DNA of 64,000 nt, taken from assembly GCA_947179485.1 (NCBI GenBank), contig OX359245.1, positions 28,383,067 through 28,447,066 of the forward strand. The letters are read 5' to 3'. Positions within the stretch are counted from its first letter, which is position 1; every line of letters begins with the position of its first letter. The notes below the pieces were generated by a model, which did no database searches, was not told the origin of the DNA, and was given only the letters and a program-made list of their open reading frames with translations. The position numbers were made by a program, and so were the translations under genes. This document shows, in pieces, positions 12,510 to 24,229 of this stretch. This DNA is from Allacma fusca. Taxonomy: Eukaryota; Arthropoda; Collembola; Symphypleona; Sminthuridae.

Positions 12510-13165
12510 ATGAAGTTGATTGCTCATTTTTACCAGTCCCAAATATTCATTGCAGTGTTTTCGTTCGTCTCAATTGTTAGTCAAGAAATTAAACACCACT
12601 GCGTTCATGGCCAAAACGAATTTTACAGTAACTGTTGGGAGGTGTACGATGGGGACTTGAAATGGGCTGCTAGTGCTGATGATCTGCCTGAGCTATTTAG
12701 AGACAGTCTTCGGGGCAGGGTTGGCAATTGGCAAGAAATGAACTGGCCGTTATTGGTTAAAATCCGGTTCTTACCGGTTGGGCCAATTGCTTGGGTTTGT
12801 ATAAAATGGTCGTAATTAATATTATCCAAATAAATCCACTGTCCAATAAAAACCGGTTTTAACCAAAACGTACCACCGGCTTGGCTAATATTACGCATGC
12901 ATGAACACAGGGTATCCAAGTGGTCAGAAATGGTCTGGTTATTATTGGTTAAAATCCGGTTCTAACCGGCACCGGACCTGTTGTATAGGTTGGTATAAAA
13001 TGGCCATAGTTAATACTATCCAAATAAGTCCACTGTCCAATAAAAACCGGTTGTTACCATTTCTTGCCAGTGGCTTGGCCTTTATTGATAAAATCCGGTT
13101 TTTTGCCAACCCTGCTTCGGGGTCTTCGTTTCCAACCGCAGCACAACCTCAACATACTTTGGTAA
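12510..13165 (+). pseudogene. Small secreted-type protein ORF, split by a hAT MITE
   Basis: ATG at 12510 begins a hydrophobic N-terminus (MKLIAHFYQSQIF, then FSFVSIVS) that looks like a signal peptide. A short acidic Cys-containing region follows (about residues 28-65). The frame runs into the MITE at 12716 and would stop inside it. The coding bases before the element (12510-12715) plus those after the second target-site copy (13123-13165) total 249 nt, divisible by three, ending in TAA; so the insertion splits what was a continuous 82-codon frame. The paralogous unit A also begins MKLI and ends with an FQPQH segment in the same relative frame. Family and function are not recognised. It may be pseudogenic, or the exon may never have been translated. 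Confidence 0.45.
12716..13114. mobile_element. hAT-type MITE with 8-bp target duplication
   Basis: The element is 399 bp with perfect 12-bp inverted termini CAGGGTTGGCAA / TTGCCAACCCTG and the 8-bp duplication CTTCGGGG at 12708-12715 and 13115-13122. The interior is dimeric: two related blocks of about 200 bp, each with AAAATCCGGTT, TATAAAATGG, TCCAAATAA and CCACTGTCCAATAAAAACCGG. No coding capacity. Confidence 0.93.
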
Positions 13166-13190
13166 ATTAAATAGCCTGACGGGGAAAATA

Positions 13191-13945
13191 AATCATTTAA
13201 TAAGAGATAATATTGCAAAATAAAAATGAGTAATTTTTTAAAAAGTGACATTACTCCCCAGACTTTTACCATTTTTACTACTTAAGCTTGAGGCAAATGG
13301 GAAAAATTATATGAAAATATCAGAACTTAAGCTACCCCGAGTACGGTTCCAAACACGATGTTAATTTTGCGCAAGCATAATGCTAAAACACGACACATGG
13401 ATAAAAATGTAAAAAATTGCTTCTCCGTAAACGCAAACAAACTACAATAACAGTATTTCGAGTAATACCTTTTACCTGGGAACTCCCACAGTTCTAATAT
13501 AATCAATTCAGTACAGGCTAATTCTAAGTAAAGATTTATTGCTGATCTCATTCACAAACTTTCATACATTAATTTCCTGTAAGCTTGAAATATAATTTCA
13601 TAGATACGATTTTAGGGTTAAACTAATCACGTACAAACAAGTAATGTAGAAAATCCTAAAATGGTAAGTATTTAAGTTGTTGCTAGTTCTGTAGACATAT
13701 GCTGATAAATGTGTACCAACAACAACGAAAAATAAAAAAATGAATGTCTTACCTAAAATGTAAGGAAGAAAGTAGGAGAGAAAAATGGGTAATGAATTAC
13801 GAAGATATTACTGTTTGGATCCAGACAACATAACTTGTGACTGATACTTGAATCGCTTAGCCAAAATATGAGAAATTTTCTTTTTGATAGTGGAAGCGAC
13901 TGATTGTGAGTATGCCATACCTTCAGTCAGAGGAAACTGATTCTC
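13191..13945. other. Intergenic, no gene seen
   Basis: AT-rich sequence between duplication unit B and the 3' end of the intact SMYD gene. It presumably contains that gene's 3' UTR. No repeat or domain was recognised. Confidence 0.5.
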
Positions 13946-15962
13946 CTAAAATTTGAGAGCTTCTCGTAAAAACATTTCACACTCTTCGGATTTGCGAAGA
14001 TCAAATTGTTGACATTGTTGAGACAGCTGCTGATAATATAATGCCGAGGACAACTGGTATTGTACACCAGCTGTAAATTATAAAATGATACAAATGCATA
14101 TTTTATGACCATAATTATCCGTAAATATTTTGGGATCAAAATTACCTCGACTGCAAGTGATTCCTGGAGTCAATAAATCCAGGATTGACAACAAATGCTT
14201 CCCACATTTGACAAAGTACTCACTCAACTCCAAACTCATGGTAGTTTCTCGATGGCATATCAAGTATGCGACCACATGCTCCATGACACATTTAATTATC
14301 CAATGGTTTGGATGCAAAGTGACCCCACTAATTTCATTGACCAAACTTTTGCAAAAGTCGATGAACCTCTCGTCAAAAGGTTTCCTTCTGTACCAGCTTG
14401 CTTGTTTATGGATCCTTTGCTGAAGTTCCTTAATAACTGGTAATATTTCTTTTGCCAATTTGATTTTTTGACAGCAGGTACATTTCCAACGCGCATCAGC
14501 TTCAACATTCAAGGGATCCTCGGGTAAAAAGTAGCCCTCGGTCTCGTTTCTCCGGCATGCTTTGCAAACTACCCCTGACATGTACGTCCCTAACTCAGTT
14601 GGATCCTGACATCGAGCACATTCGCATCGGAAATATCCCTTCTGTTGAATTAATTCTCGACGTGCCAGAGTAGCTTGGTCAATAATAGGCAGCCAGTAGG
14701 AATGGGTCAAAGGCTCGCCCTTCTTGACCGCACGTGTTGTTCGTATTCGAATTTGGTATTCTGAAATTGGAGTTATGGTCCAGTGGCAGTTCGGAATGCA
14801 AGAATGGTTTATCCGGCTGGCTTGTAAATATAGGCCTTTGACGCAGCGAGTTGAACAAAAATCATTACTGTCAAGGCAAGTGATGATCTTATTAAAATAA
14901 ATTTTTATAACAATATGACCCGTGAACTGACTAATAAATTATAATAATTTTATTTTTCAGTGAAATCATATTCCTACCTGGTTATATTTTCCGGTCGCGG
15001 GCCAGAAAAGCAATTGATGCAAAAAATTCTGTGCAATTTGGCGATCTCCTCCGTATCAAGTTCTAAACCCTCAACATAATCTAGCAACCACTTGAAGGCA
15101 CTCTCCAAACCCTGTGGCCAATCATCTGGTGGCAAGTTGAATTCGGAGGAGAGCTCCAAAACTTGTTGGTACTTGTCAGGATTCCATTTTTTGAACATGC
15201 AAATTCGAATAAACATCACGACGTCTTCTCCGAGAAATCCTAGACTGGATAGCTGGCTGAACATCTCATTTGCAAATATCTGACATTCATTTTCCGCGTG
15301 TACTGCAAGCTGCAATATCATGAGAATGATTATTCAACTTCCCTCATGGTGAAATCCTCCGCAATATCATGCTTATGACTCAACAACTTACTGTTTCGCA
15401 CCGCAAGCTACAAATCGGCCATTTGCATCGCGTGCATCGTCGACCTCTCATGGAGATCTGCCACTCTTCCTCAACCAATCCGCAAGTCAGACAATATACC
15501 GGATCCTCGAACGTAAAAGGACAAACCACCACTGGATTTTCGTCAAGAATAACAGTCCCCGGCTTGATGTTCCTCGTGGCAACGAATCCCTGTCCGAGAA
15601 CAGAATCCTCCACTATTTTAAAATATGGACAATTTTTCTGATGCACCTTCCAATCCTCCCTCTGATGCTCTACTGAGCAGTACGATACGGACTGACAGGA
15701 ACCACAGCGATGGGGCGCTTTTGCTCCACAAACGGCGCAAACCTATTCCTAAAAATCGAACCAGAATTAAAATACCTCAGCAATTTGTACTCCGTCTTCA
15801 ACATACTTCCATACATACAAGCGCCCAAGATCAGAATATGTCTCATCTAATACAGATATGCTTTGATAATGAAAATATCCATTAGAAAGGGATGTTTTGA
15901 AATATTTTATAACTCCAAACGGGAAACCAATATCTACGAAAATACAACTTTTACCTTACCAT
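13946..15962 (-). CDS. SMYD-family SET and MYND domain protein, 510 aa
   Basis: Five coding exons fit with matching phases: 15960-15962 (ATG alone), 15392-15742, 14978-15309, 14146-14867 and 13946-14070 (stop TAG); 1533 nt in total. Residues 3-40 form a MYND zinc finger (C-X2-C, C-X2-C, YC, H and H-X3-C). The SET core NHSC-X-PNC lies near residue 250, followed by a GEPLTHSY motif. Post-SET cysteines (FRCECARC) are near residue 310, and an alpha-helical C-terminal region follows. SMYD proteins are lysine methyltransferases of histones and other proteins, in cytoplasm and nucleus. The catalytic motifs seen here are complete, but the substrate is unknown and arthropod SMYD paralogues are numerous. 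Splice sites are GT-AG throughout. The start codon ends precisely at a GTAAGG donor, as in the dead paralogue at 2813-4465, which supports this start. The two copies are about 11 kb apart on one strand. Confidence 0.87.
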
Positions 15963-16159
15963 TTCTACAAACTTCCTATAGCTGCAAATGATTAAATCAA
16001 TAAAATTTATGGAAATTCCGAAAACTCGAGTAAACCCTGACAATTTGAAGAACTTCACGCTAGCCTTAACGTTAATGCAATGCTCACAAGTGACTTTATA
16101 GTTGCGTCAAATTCCAATTATGCACAGACATTGAGCTCAATGTCGTCTATGCCAAGGAC

Positions 16160-17159
16160 CAGAGCTGCGCACAAGTACAAGTAGTACACGAGTATTTCAA
16201 GTCAAGTTCGCGTTCGGGTCGTGGTCAAGTAAATAAATTTAAAACCATGAACGGTTCGGGTCGTGTTCAGGTATTTCATCGACTTGACCATGATTTCTTA
16301 CCTCAAGTCAAGTTCGTGGTCAAGTATAATTATTTTACTTGAACCATAGTACCTGGTCATGTTCAAGTAAATATTAAAAAGTACTTGACCACGAACTTGA
16401 GTTTTTCGTGTACAAGTTCAAGTAATTTTGTTTGTGCAATTCTTCATGGCTGAGGGAGTTTTCAATTCACTTACGATTCACTGTACTAAATGAAACTTAA
16501 AACGGCATTTAATACATCACTTTAAGCGGCATTTGTTAATTTGTTCGTGTACACAAATACAAAAGAAAGCTCAACATTCATATGGCTCCGTGGAAATTGA
16601 TTTAAAAATGTTAGCACCCATGTTTATAATAGTATGTGACAACAAAACCTAAAAGGAGTTCTGTGTCCCCGAAAATGTCAACTGAGTCACCAGACCCACC
16701 CGGTACACGAAATCAGAGTAGATCTGCAGTGTACAATCGTTCTACATTCATTGAAAGGAACCAAAAATACAACTATTATTTTTAGAGGCGGTTGCTAGCA
16801 AAATGCTGGGTGAAACCTAGTGTGTTAGAAACCCAGGTTCGCTTTCATTAGAAATATAAATTCAATAAAACTTAAGTATTTTGATGTCCAATGGATTACT
16901 TGAAAGTACTTGAAAGTTCAAGTTCATGGTCAAGTTCGGGTCATGGTCAAGTCAAGTTGAAGTTGGACCCGAAACGCGCGTATAAAATCATGGTCAAGTA
17001 ATATGAGAATTACTTGAAAACCCGAACTTGTTTCATTCAAGTATTACTTGAACTGAAAATGTCAAGTTCGGGTAATCTTGAAATACGTACTTGAGAAGTC
17101 GGGGTCAAGTCAAGTTCGTGGTCGGATCTTTATAAATACTTGACCCGAGCGCAGCACTA
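16160..17159. mobile_element. Non-autonomous hAT-like element, TCAAGT-word array
   Basis: The element is 1000 bp with termini CAGAGCTGCGC and GCGCAGCACTA (imperfect 11-bp inverted repeats) and a perfect 8-bp duplication CCAAGGAC at 16152-16159 and 17160-17167. The outer thirds are dense degenerate arrays of TCAAGT / ACTTGA with GGTCAAGT, TTCGGGTC and TTCGTGG. The centre (about 16440-16890) is unique AT-rich DNA. No transposase frame. Confidence 0.88.
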
Positions 17160-17498
17160 CCAAGGACCAACTGCGTAACGTTTTGGCTTGGCCCTTAAAA
17201 CCCTGGAACTCACGAACTTCGTATTGGTGTACTTATAGATGTGAGATCGGATATTATTATTATTTATTTTTTTATTTTTGTGTCGGATATTTAACACGCA
17301 ACGAGTCAGTACGCCTGTTTAGTTGATTCAAACGTTTTGACGACGATTTTTGTCGGGTAAACGTTAGTGTTTGTACCATTTAGTGTAATTAAGCGTTTAG
17401 CTTCTGGTTGGAGTACGAGGTGAATGCTAAAACCGAAATAAAGAACGACAAGTATTGGGCCGTAAGTGGGAATAGGTCAGTAGTGTGGCAAAATATTT

Positions 17499-20383
17499 TT
17501 AATTATTTTCTCGCATTTTTACAATTATGACACTCACAGCTTCCGCAATGCGAGCATTTGATCGCTGACGAATTTTAAAAGATTTTGCACGCTCTATTAA
17601 AACAAGAACGACGGAGAGAATAAAGCCCGTGATAAGGATGAGGAAGGCAGTGAACATGTCCGTCAAAGCCAGGCGTTGTTGCAAAGCCCCGCCCTCTTTC
17701 AGGCAATTTATCGTGGTTGAGGCCATGTACATACTACGCATGTGTCTCAGTATACCCCGTTCGTTCATCAGGGCAATCCTGTGAAAATTGAAGGAAAATC
17801 AATTACTAAACCGGAAATAGATGCAAACTACGACATCGAATTATCTTAATCTCTTATTTTGCGTATACTTGCAGTTAAAATATTCACGGAGTGGAGACCC
17901 TCTTTTAACGAACATTGATGCCACAGCCGGTGTTTGCCGATACAAAACTTTATAAATTTTCTTGCAAAAATATAACGGCTGATAATTCCTTTTAATTGCA
18001 ACCTGATCAAAAGAATCCGTGAAGCTAACAATGGCTGTTTTAGATGTTATCAACTTCGGGATTGCTTTGGCCAGATCCACACTACGTCCATTATGACCAC
18101 GGAGCTTCGAAATTGTACCCTCAGTTTCAAGACTCTGTGGGAAACAATTCATTTTGAATTAAAAAATGTTCCAGAAAAAAAATGAAATTTCTGGTTTCTA
18201 TTCATGTTAAATCCAAACAAATCCTGGTTTACCTTTACAACAGCCATTGCTGTAGGAATATGATTGTCACCAAAAATTTGGAAATTATTTTTCAGGAGAT
18301 CATAAAATTGCTTCACGGGGACAACCTCTACAGAGAGTATTGAAACCAGGGCAGCTGAGTACGCTGTGTACAATATAAGTCCTGATATAATTCCAATGAG
18401 GAAAATCATTTTTATCGAGACTGACGATGGGGAGGCATAAAAACCTGGAAACGATTTAAAAAGAACATCCTAAACATTTCCGAAAATCCCGCCAATCCGA
18501 AATATAGGCTCATGACTGAAAATAAAATCAAGCTAAGATGTGAAATACAACCAAAATTATTTACCTTTCTGGCAGATTGCGGCTGCAGCCCAAATCCAAA
18601 CACCATCGTAAAATAATAAGTCTGCAGGGTGAACCCTTTGATTGAACCTCACTTTCACCCGGATGAACGTCAAAAGGCAGGAAATGATTATAAACCAGGT
18701 GCCGAATAGGGCCATCCAAATTTCCTTCGTAAATGTGTTCAGGAAAATATCCCGAATAGAACTTGCCCCAGGTTGCGTAAAAAATACCTGAATACTGATT
18801 CAACAATTTATATAGACAGACTAATATAATTTAATTAAAATTTATTAAAACGATTCAAGCCATACATTTGAATTGTCCCAACTGAAAATATTACCTGTTA
18901 TAAAATGTGGGGTGCAAATACGTGATGCCATTAGGAGCTGCCATTCGGTATTCAAGAAACTCGGTGTAGCCGATGCAAATGTCAACCATTCCGAAATTAA
19001 TCGGGACTGCCAGACCCGTCAGGCTTCCATTTGGAGCTTGCCTTAAATAAGTCGGCCAGCGAGCAGCTCCCTCTCTACAAGGTACGTAAAATACAATAAA
19101 ATTTTGTTGGGGCAAGAAACAAAGTTCTTGCTAAAATTCCCTTGTTTTTTTCTTATTTAAATCTACAAATACTTGACGCATCTTAACATGAGCGAATGCC
19201 TAATCAAAATATAATTACACGTACAAATATTAATTTAGGTCAAAAAATAACAATCAAGAACATACGTGAAATTTAAAGCGTCTCGGAGATACCGAAATTC
19301 CAGGACTACAAATCCATCTTCAAATTCTACTTTCTCAGAACCATTGACATGCTTAAATTTTATAGTTGCTTCATAGTCCGGATTTTCCTACCAAATAATA
19401 GACAGGCACAAGCTGCTCCATCAAAATTCAAAAAATATAGCGGAATTGCAAGGAAATTTTTAGGAATTTCTAAAATCTCCTCACCACATTGACACCAACG
19501 ATTAAAGCCTTTTGAAAATCCGATCTTCGTAGTGTCCTGGCCTCAATGAATTTGGGAAGGAAATCGGAACTTATCATTTCTGTAACTTGTCTATTGTTTT
19601 GAACTTGAACTCGTCGAACGACGCTCACATCTGTGATGGAATATACCTCAATAATAGACACGATGTTTAAGGATCCATTCGGACTCTCCTCCCAAAAAAG
19701 AAGGTAAACTTGGGAATCCGGACGGAATTTCCGTCCCCATTGCTCAAGAACTTGCTCGCTAATTGCAAGATCAAATCGTACTAGAATCACAACTGCGGGT
19801 TGCCAAAGCTGTTTGGAATCAATTACCAGCTTGAGCACGCTCTGAACCTGGAATAAAATTTGTATAGACAATATCAGGGAGAAAACAATATTTGACCGAG
19901 AAATCTCTCTCTTTACACAACCCTTGTAACGTTGTAAGCATTTAGTTGAAAGTTCATCGTTTTATAAGTAAACCTTATCCATCAGATCGTCTGCCTCCCG
20001 TAAGTTGTCACAATCGATAAAGACAACAGTCGGACCCATTAAACTTTCGCTGAGCTTATCTGTCCAATCAGATGACGCAAGTAAAGGCTGGACTGAAACC
20101 ATGTGGAACTGAGGTTGAATATGATTTTGAGTTGCTTTAATAAAAAATGAATTGATTGGGAATATCCACAATTTTTTTTTGAAATATGAAATAAATGCCA
20201 AAATTATAGGAAAAAATCCTTACCAGGCACACAAGACGTATTTTGAGTAGACAGCAGAATAAAATTAAAGTCCGAAGGGAAACTAGGATTCCGGAGTAGA
20301 AAATTCCCAAGGAAAGAAGAGCACGGGATTTGTGTGAGTGTAAAAGGGAAAAATATAATTAGGTAAAAAATCGGAGCTAACAT
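17499..20383 (-). CDS. Ionotropic receptor (divergent iGluR-like), nine exons, 643 aa
   Basis: The exons are 20224-20383, 19974-20092, 19485-19847, 19266-19387, 18895-19074, 18565-18794, 18233-18444, 17869-18134 and 17499-17778 (stop TAA); all junctions are GT-AG with compatible phases, total 1932 nt. The start MLAPIFYLIIFFPF looks like a signal peptide; a longer in-frame N-terminus would need a non-ATG start. Exons 4-5 hold the first ligand-binding lobe (NFT, then APNGSLTG and VDICIGYTEF). Exon 6 has membrane segment M1 and ends in a pore-like DGVWIWAAAAICQK. Exon 7 has M3 with YTAYSAALVS, matching the iGluR SYTANLAAF motif. Exon 9 carries the last membrane helix (LILITGFILSVVLVLI) and a basic tail. 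Ionotropic receptors are ligand-gated cation channels of sensory dendrites; this one is too divergent to assign a ligand or subfamily. No disabling change seen. Confidence 0.88.
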
Positions 20384-20983
20384 TAGTGTCACATTATCTG
20401 GAATTTTTTGTGAAATGCTGAATACAAACTCTAGCCAATGATCCACAGGAATCAGACCCTCTTGACATTTCGAAATAGCAGTGGGAAGTAACAGGGATCC
20501 CAGAAAAAGATCCCGAACTTGCAGATAATTCTGTGAGATTTACTTAGCGGAGCTTTTGAAGACAAGCCTGTGTTCTTTCAAGGTCTCTTTGTGAAACACT
20601 GAATAATAAAAATTTTGTGTGGGTCCAGGAATACACACACGTATAGTCTGAGCTCCTCGCACCTGCTCCCGTAAAATCCTCCTTTTGACTTTTTGGGCAG
20701 CTCAACTATGATCCGTACAATCGCCTGTAAATACATAAAACAATTTGAATGCTTCCATTAATTTTGTACACATGATGGATCGGGAGTGCTTTTGTTAGCC
20801 CTTACGGTATATTTTGTATCTAATTGTAAATAAAGCGTCAATGAGACCTGTCCTTCCCAGAATCTTCACACAAAACTCATCCTCAGACAGTCTAAATATT
20901 AACAGGTTTTCTTTGGCTATGGGGACATGGGACTCACAATGTGCCTAGGATTTATTTAGTAATTTATCATTTCCTTTTTACAG

Positions 20984-21326
20984 GAACAAACTTCTGTTTC
21001 AATAATAGGCAACCATTTGCAGGAGTCAGTTTCCCTCCCGCTGACCGGTGACAAAAGTCCGTTGGAATCTAAAATATGGGAAATCGATATTTATACACAG
21101 CTCGTATCGGATCCAGCTCTCAATGACATGTGACATTTAATGTAAGGAGGGACAGAGACAGATAGACCTAATCAGGGCCAAACAGTATACGGAACTTTGC
21201 TTCACTGCGCCCCAAAGGTACAAAACGGATCTTAAGAATTTGTGCGTTAATTCGAAGAAAATTTCTGACGCACAAATAGCCACATTGTCGCAGGAATTGC
21301 GTAGTTTTAAATTGAAAGAAGTGTAG
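20984..21326 (+). other. Possible coding remnant of unknown gene
   Basis: After a TTTTTACAG acceptor-like site, one frame is open from 20984 to TGA at 21131-21133 with a soluble-protein composition (for example ESVSLPLTGDKSPLE, then IWEIDIYTQLVSDP). A second frame, shifted relative to the first, runs from about 21144 to TAG at 21324-21326 (IDLIRAKQYTELCF, then LKNLCVNSKKISDAQ). Both look like real protein by composition, but no start or linking splice site was found and I do not recognise the family. It may be a decayed gene with a frameshift, or chance. Confidence 0.3.
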
Positions 21327-21654
21327 CGCAAATCATGCTATAAACGTACTGTCTCTGTGTGTAAAAGCACCATGAAAAGTAGAGTATCCTTTTATTGACG
21401 CTCTTGGAACGAAATGAAAAGGAGTTAATTGTTAATTAGTGGACAGGGTAACGGTTGGTTGATTGCCAGTTTGACCTAAAAATTACTACCGTTGTTCGGG
21501 TAATGGGCAGCGGCTGTATCTACAAAGTATCCCATTGTGCAGAGTATTTTCTAATGAAGTGTCTAGCTGTTATGGCAACTTGAACCTAAGCGTTTGTAAG
21601 AAGTACAATTGCATGAGTTAGGTATGTATATAAAAGGGTTTCGTAGTTACTATA

Positions 21655-21830
21655 CAGAGTGACCATAGGCATTTGTCCACCCTGGCCCACATAATGGAGT
21701 GACTTATGAAATAATCGATTCCCCAGATTTAACAAATTTAGCACAATATTTTCTAAAATTTACCTCACTCCAAGATTAATTGATAAACGAAAAATATAGA
21801 CAACTCTTTAAAACAATTCACGGACATTGC
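21655..21830. repeat. Dispersed repeat starting CAGAGTGACCATA
   Basis: It resembles the sequence from 46256 (CAGGGTGACCATA; shared words TGTCC, CCC-CATA, GTGACT or ATGACT, TTTTCTAAAATTTAC). The CAG start suggests a hAT-type terminus, but no right end or target duplication was found in either copy. Confidence 0.4.
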
Positions 21831-23747
21831 CGAGAATGAAAAAATGAAAAAATTGACATTCTAAAAAAACCGCCTTTGTTTGCCGTTTCTTAACCCTGTG
21901 AGATCAAATATTGACGTAATTGAATGGGATAATTTTTTAAAAATCTGTAACTATATTTTCTACAAACTGGCAGAATCAAACATTTTATGTGACTCCCTTC
22001 TGTGGGCTAGAGGTTGACAAATGATTGTTGAAGTTACCCTATATGGCACATTTACAAAAATCATTAAAAGTAATAATGTCTCAGAAACGTGAGATAATTG
22101 ACAATGAGCTAACGTGTCCTATGTCCAATGTCAGGGGTGAGTGGATGTGTACATATTGAACACATTAGTACGAAAATTGCTGTAGCGCCAAAAGTGACTT
22201 CAGTAAATTAGGTTACCGTCCGTTATACATACGGCATATGTATGTAAATGTGCGGGTATATTCTGTACGTTGTGTCCAGTCATCGACGTTATATACTCCA
22301 TAATTAACACCTATAATCCTACACGCTGAACTAAATGAGAAGTTTGTAGAATAGTTTTTAAAAGAAAGGACCGATATATTGAGACTCGCATTGTACATTA
22401 ACCTTTAAAGTTGCTTTTTGAAGGAAATAGTTTTAGAGTAAATAGTTTCTTACGATTCGACGGATCTACTCAATAAATAGAATCCTGAACTTCTATGGTG
22501 AATGACTAATGAAAAATGTAGGTGAGCGAGAAATCCTGACTCGGGATTTTACCACGCTCCAGATAAATTCGAAACCCATCATTGGGACGTCATTGTATGC
22601 AAATTACGCATCAAGTAATTCTGGTTTCTTTTTAAAAAGATTACATCATGTTTGATTTGAGATTCTTGTAGTTTTGAGTTTGGAAATATGGACTTTCTAT
22701 GTTTTGCATTTATGCGTCTCCTATGGAGTTTATTTGTAATAATAGAAAAATAAATAAAATAAATGCAAATTTCAGGATTAAGAACTGTCGGCGCTTTATT
22801 TTTCATGAACTTTTTGATTCTTGTAAATGTATCATGAAACATACTGCAAGTCCCTGTGAGAAGGTATGGAATAACACAATTTAATTATTTTTATGTTACG
22901 TAAATGTGCTGTTTACATCATATGGTTTAGCTACGTGACCAAAGGATGACTGAAAAATAATAAATCACTCCAAATTGAATGATCTAACCATCTACTAAAA
23001 GTAAACAAACTAGTGTGCAATTAGCTCGGTTTAAATATTTGTTTCATTAACACATTGTTTCTAACAACCTCGATTTATGTTTGGACTCACAAATATTTAC
23101 AAATGTTTACATCTAGTTAATTCCAGATAGGTCGTAAATGTCACTATAATTTTCTGACAAAACTCTTTCGATTGGGAATTTAGAGCATCAGCTTTAAAAT
23201 CCACGTGGTGAGCCAGTGAACTAGCATTCTGCTTGAGCAGACTTTAGTTGCCTTGATTTTAATCGGCTTGAGGCGGAATTTTTGGTTTGAGTTTTGGTAT
23301 AACTGAATTAGATTGAGAGCCGATTACATAGTTGTTTTTGAAGTTGTTCTTTTAATTATTGAAGATTTGATTTTAATTTAAAAAAAAAACTTTTAACGCG
23401 AGTAATATGGGAAAATTTGCTCTGATTCCAGCCAGCCACATTTCTAATAACTCCCATCGGTGAGTCCGACGTATACTCCGGTACATATTGAAAATATAAA
23501 ACCATATTTGATAACTTTGAACAACATATTCAATGCTTTTCGAGATACTTCTAACAAATTTCTATGAGCAGCTCTTATGTGGGATTCATATGCAATTTTG
23601 CTAACAAAATAGTGTATATATGATAGTTTTGGCTTTCAAGGTTGTCTTGAATGCTCGAGCAGCAGTAGACATAGGGGATAGTTTTCAAACATTTAACATG
23701 AGAAACGGTCAAAGTAGGTACAATGGCTACAAATACGAACTCCAGAA

Positions 23748-24221
23748 TAGTGTTCGGATCGATTCAATTTGATTCGAATTTTTCAATTTGATTCAATTTG
23801 AACCTTGAATTGAATCGTAAAACCGATTTTCGATTCAATTTGCCCCAAAGCAATTCAATTCGATTCAATTCACTCAGTGAATCGAATTGAATCGTAAATC
23901 GAACGATTCAAGTGGAAAAATACAAAATTTTCCTTATGTTACTGGAGTGTCGTATACATATTATAAAGGGTATAGTAAAAGCTACGCTAAAATAACAAAC
24001 GTTGTGGTAAAGGTACTATTTGGACTTTTAATATGCGGAAAAAAGTACCCGTGCGCAGCCGAAGCGGTTTTGATGAATTGTTTGAATTGCAATTCACATG
24101 ATATGATTCGATTCAGTTCAGTACCCAAATTGAATCATTCGATTTGATTTTGCTGCAAATCGAATGGAAATACTACTGAATCGAAAATTTCCAATTCTGA
24201 ATTGAATTGGTCCGACCACTA
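23748..24221. mobile_element. Non-autonomous hAT-like element, GATTCAATT-word array
   Basis: The element is 474 bp with inverted termini TAGTGTTCGGATC and GGTCCGACCACTA (two mismatches) and a perfect 8-bp duplication CTCCAGAA at 23740-23747 and 24222-24229. Both ends are degenerate arrays of GATTCAATT / AATTGAATC; a short unique core lies at about 23930-24060. Same family as 27284-28077. Confidence 0.9.
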
Positions 24222-24229
24222 CTCCAGAA

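Larger units (their letters stand above)
11826..13190 (+). repeat. Tandem duplication unit, copy B
   Basis: The second copy of the unit at 9868-11360 shares the same three ordered blocks. It carries a hAT MITE (12716-13114) that copy A lacks, so the insertion came after the duplication. Confidence 0.7.
20384..23747. other. Intergenic, mostly without recognised genes
   Basis: This includes the upstream region of the ionotropic receptor gene, exon-like reading frames at 20984-21326 and a dispersed CAGAGTGACCATA repeat from 21655. The rest (22000-23747) is AT-rich with no supported feature. Confidence 0.5.

Noticed and set aside
16160-17159. Possible satellite or CRISPR-like array
   Set aside because: The words are degenerate, not evenly spaced, have no spacers, and are bounded by inverted termini with a target duplication, so it is a transposable element.
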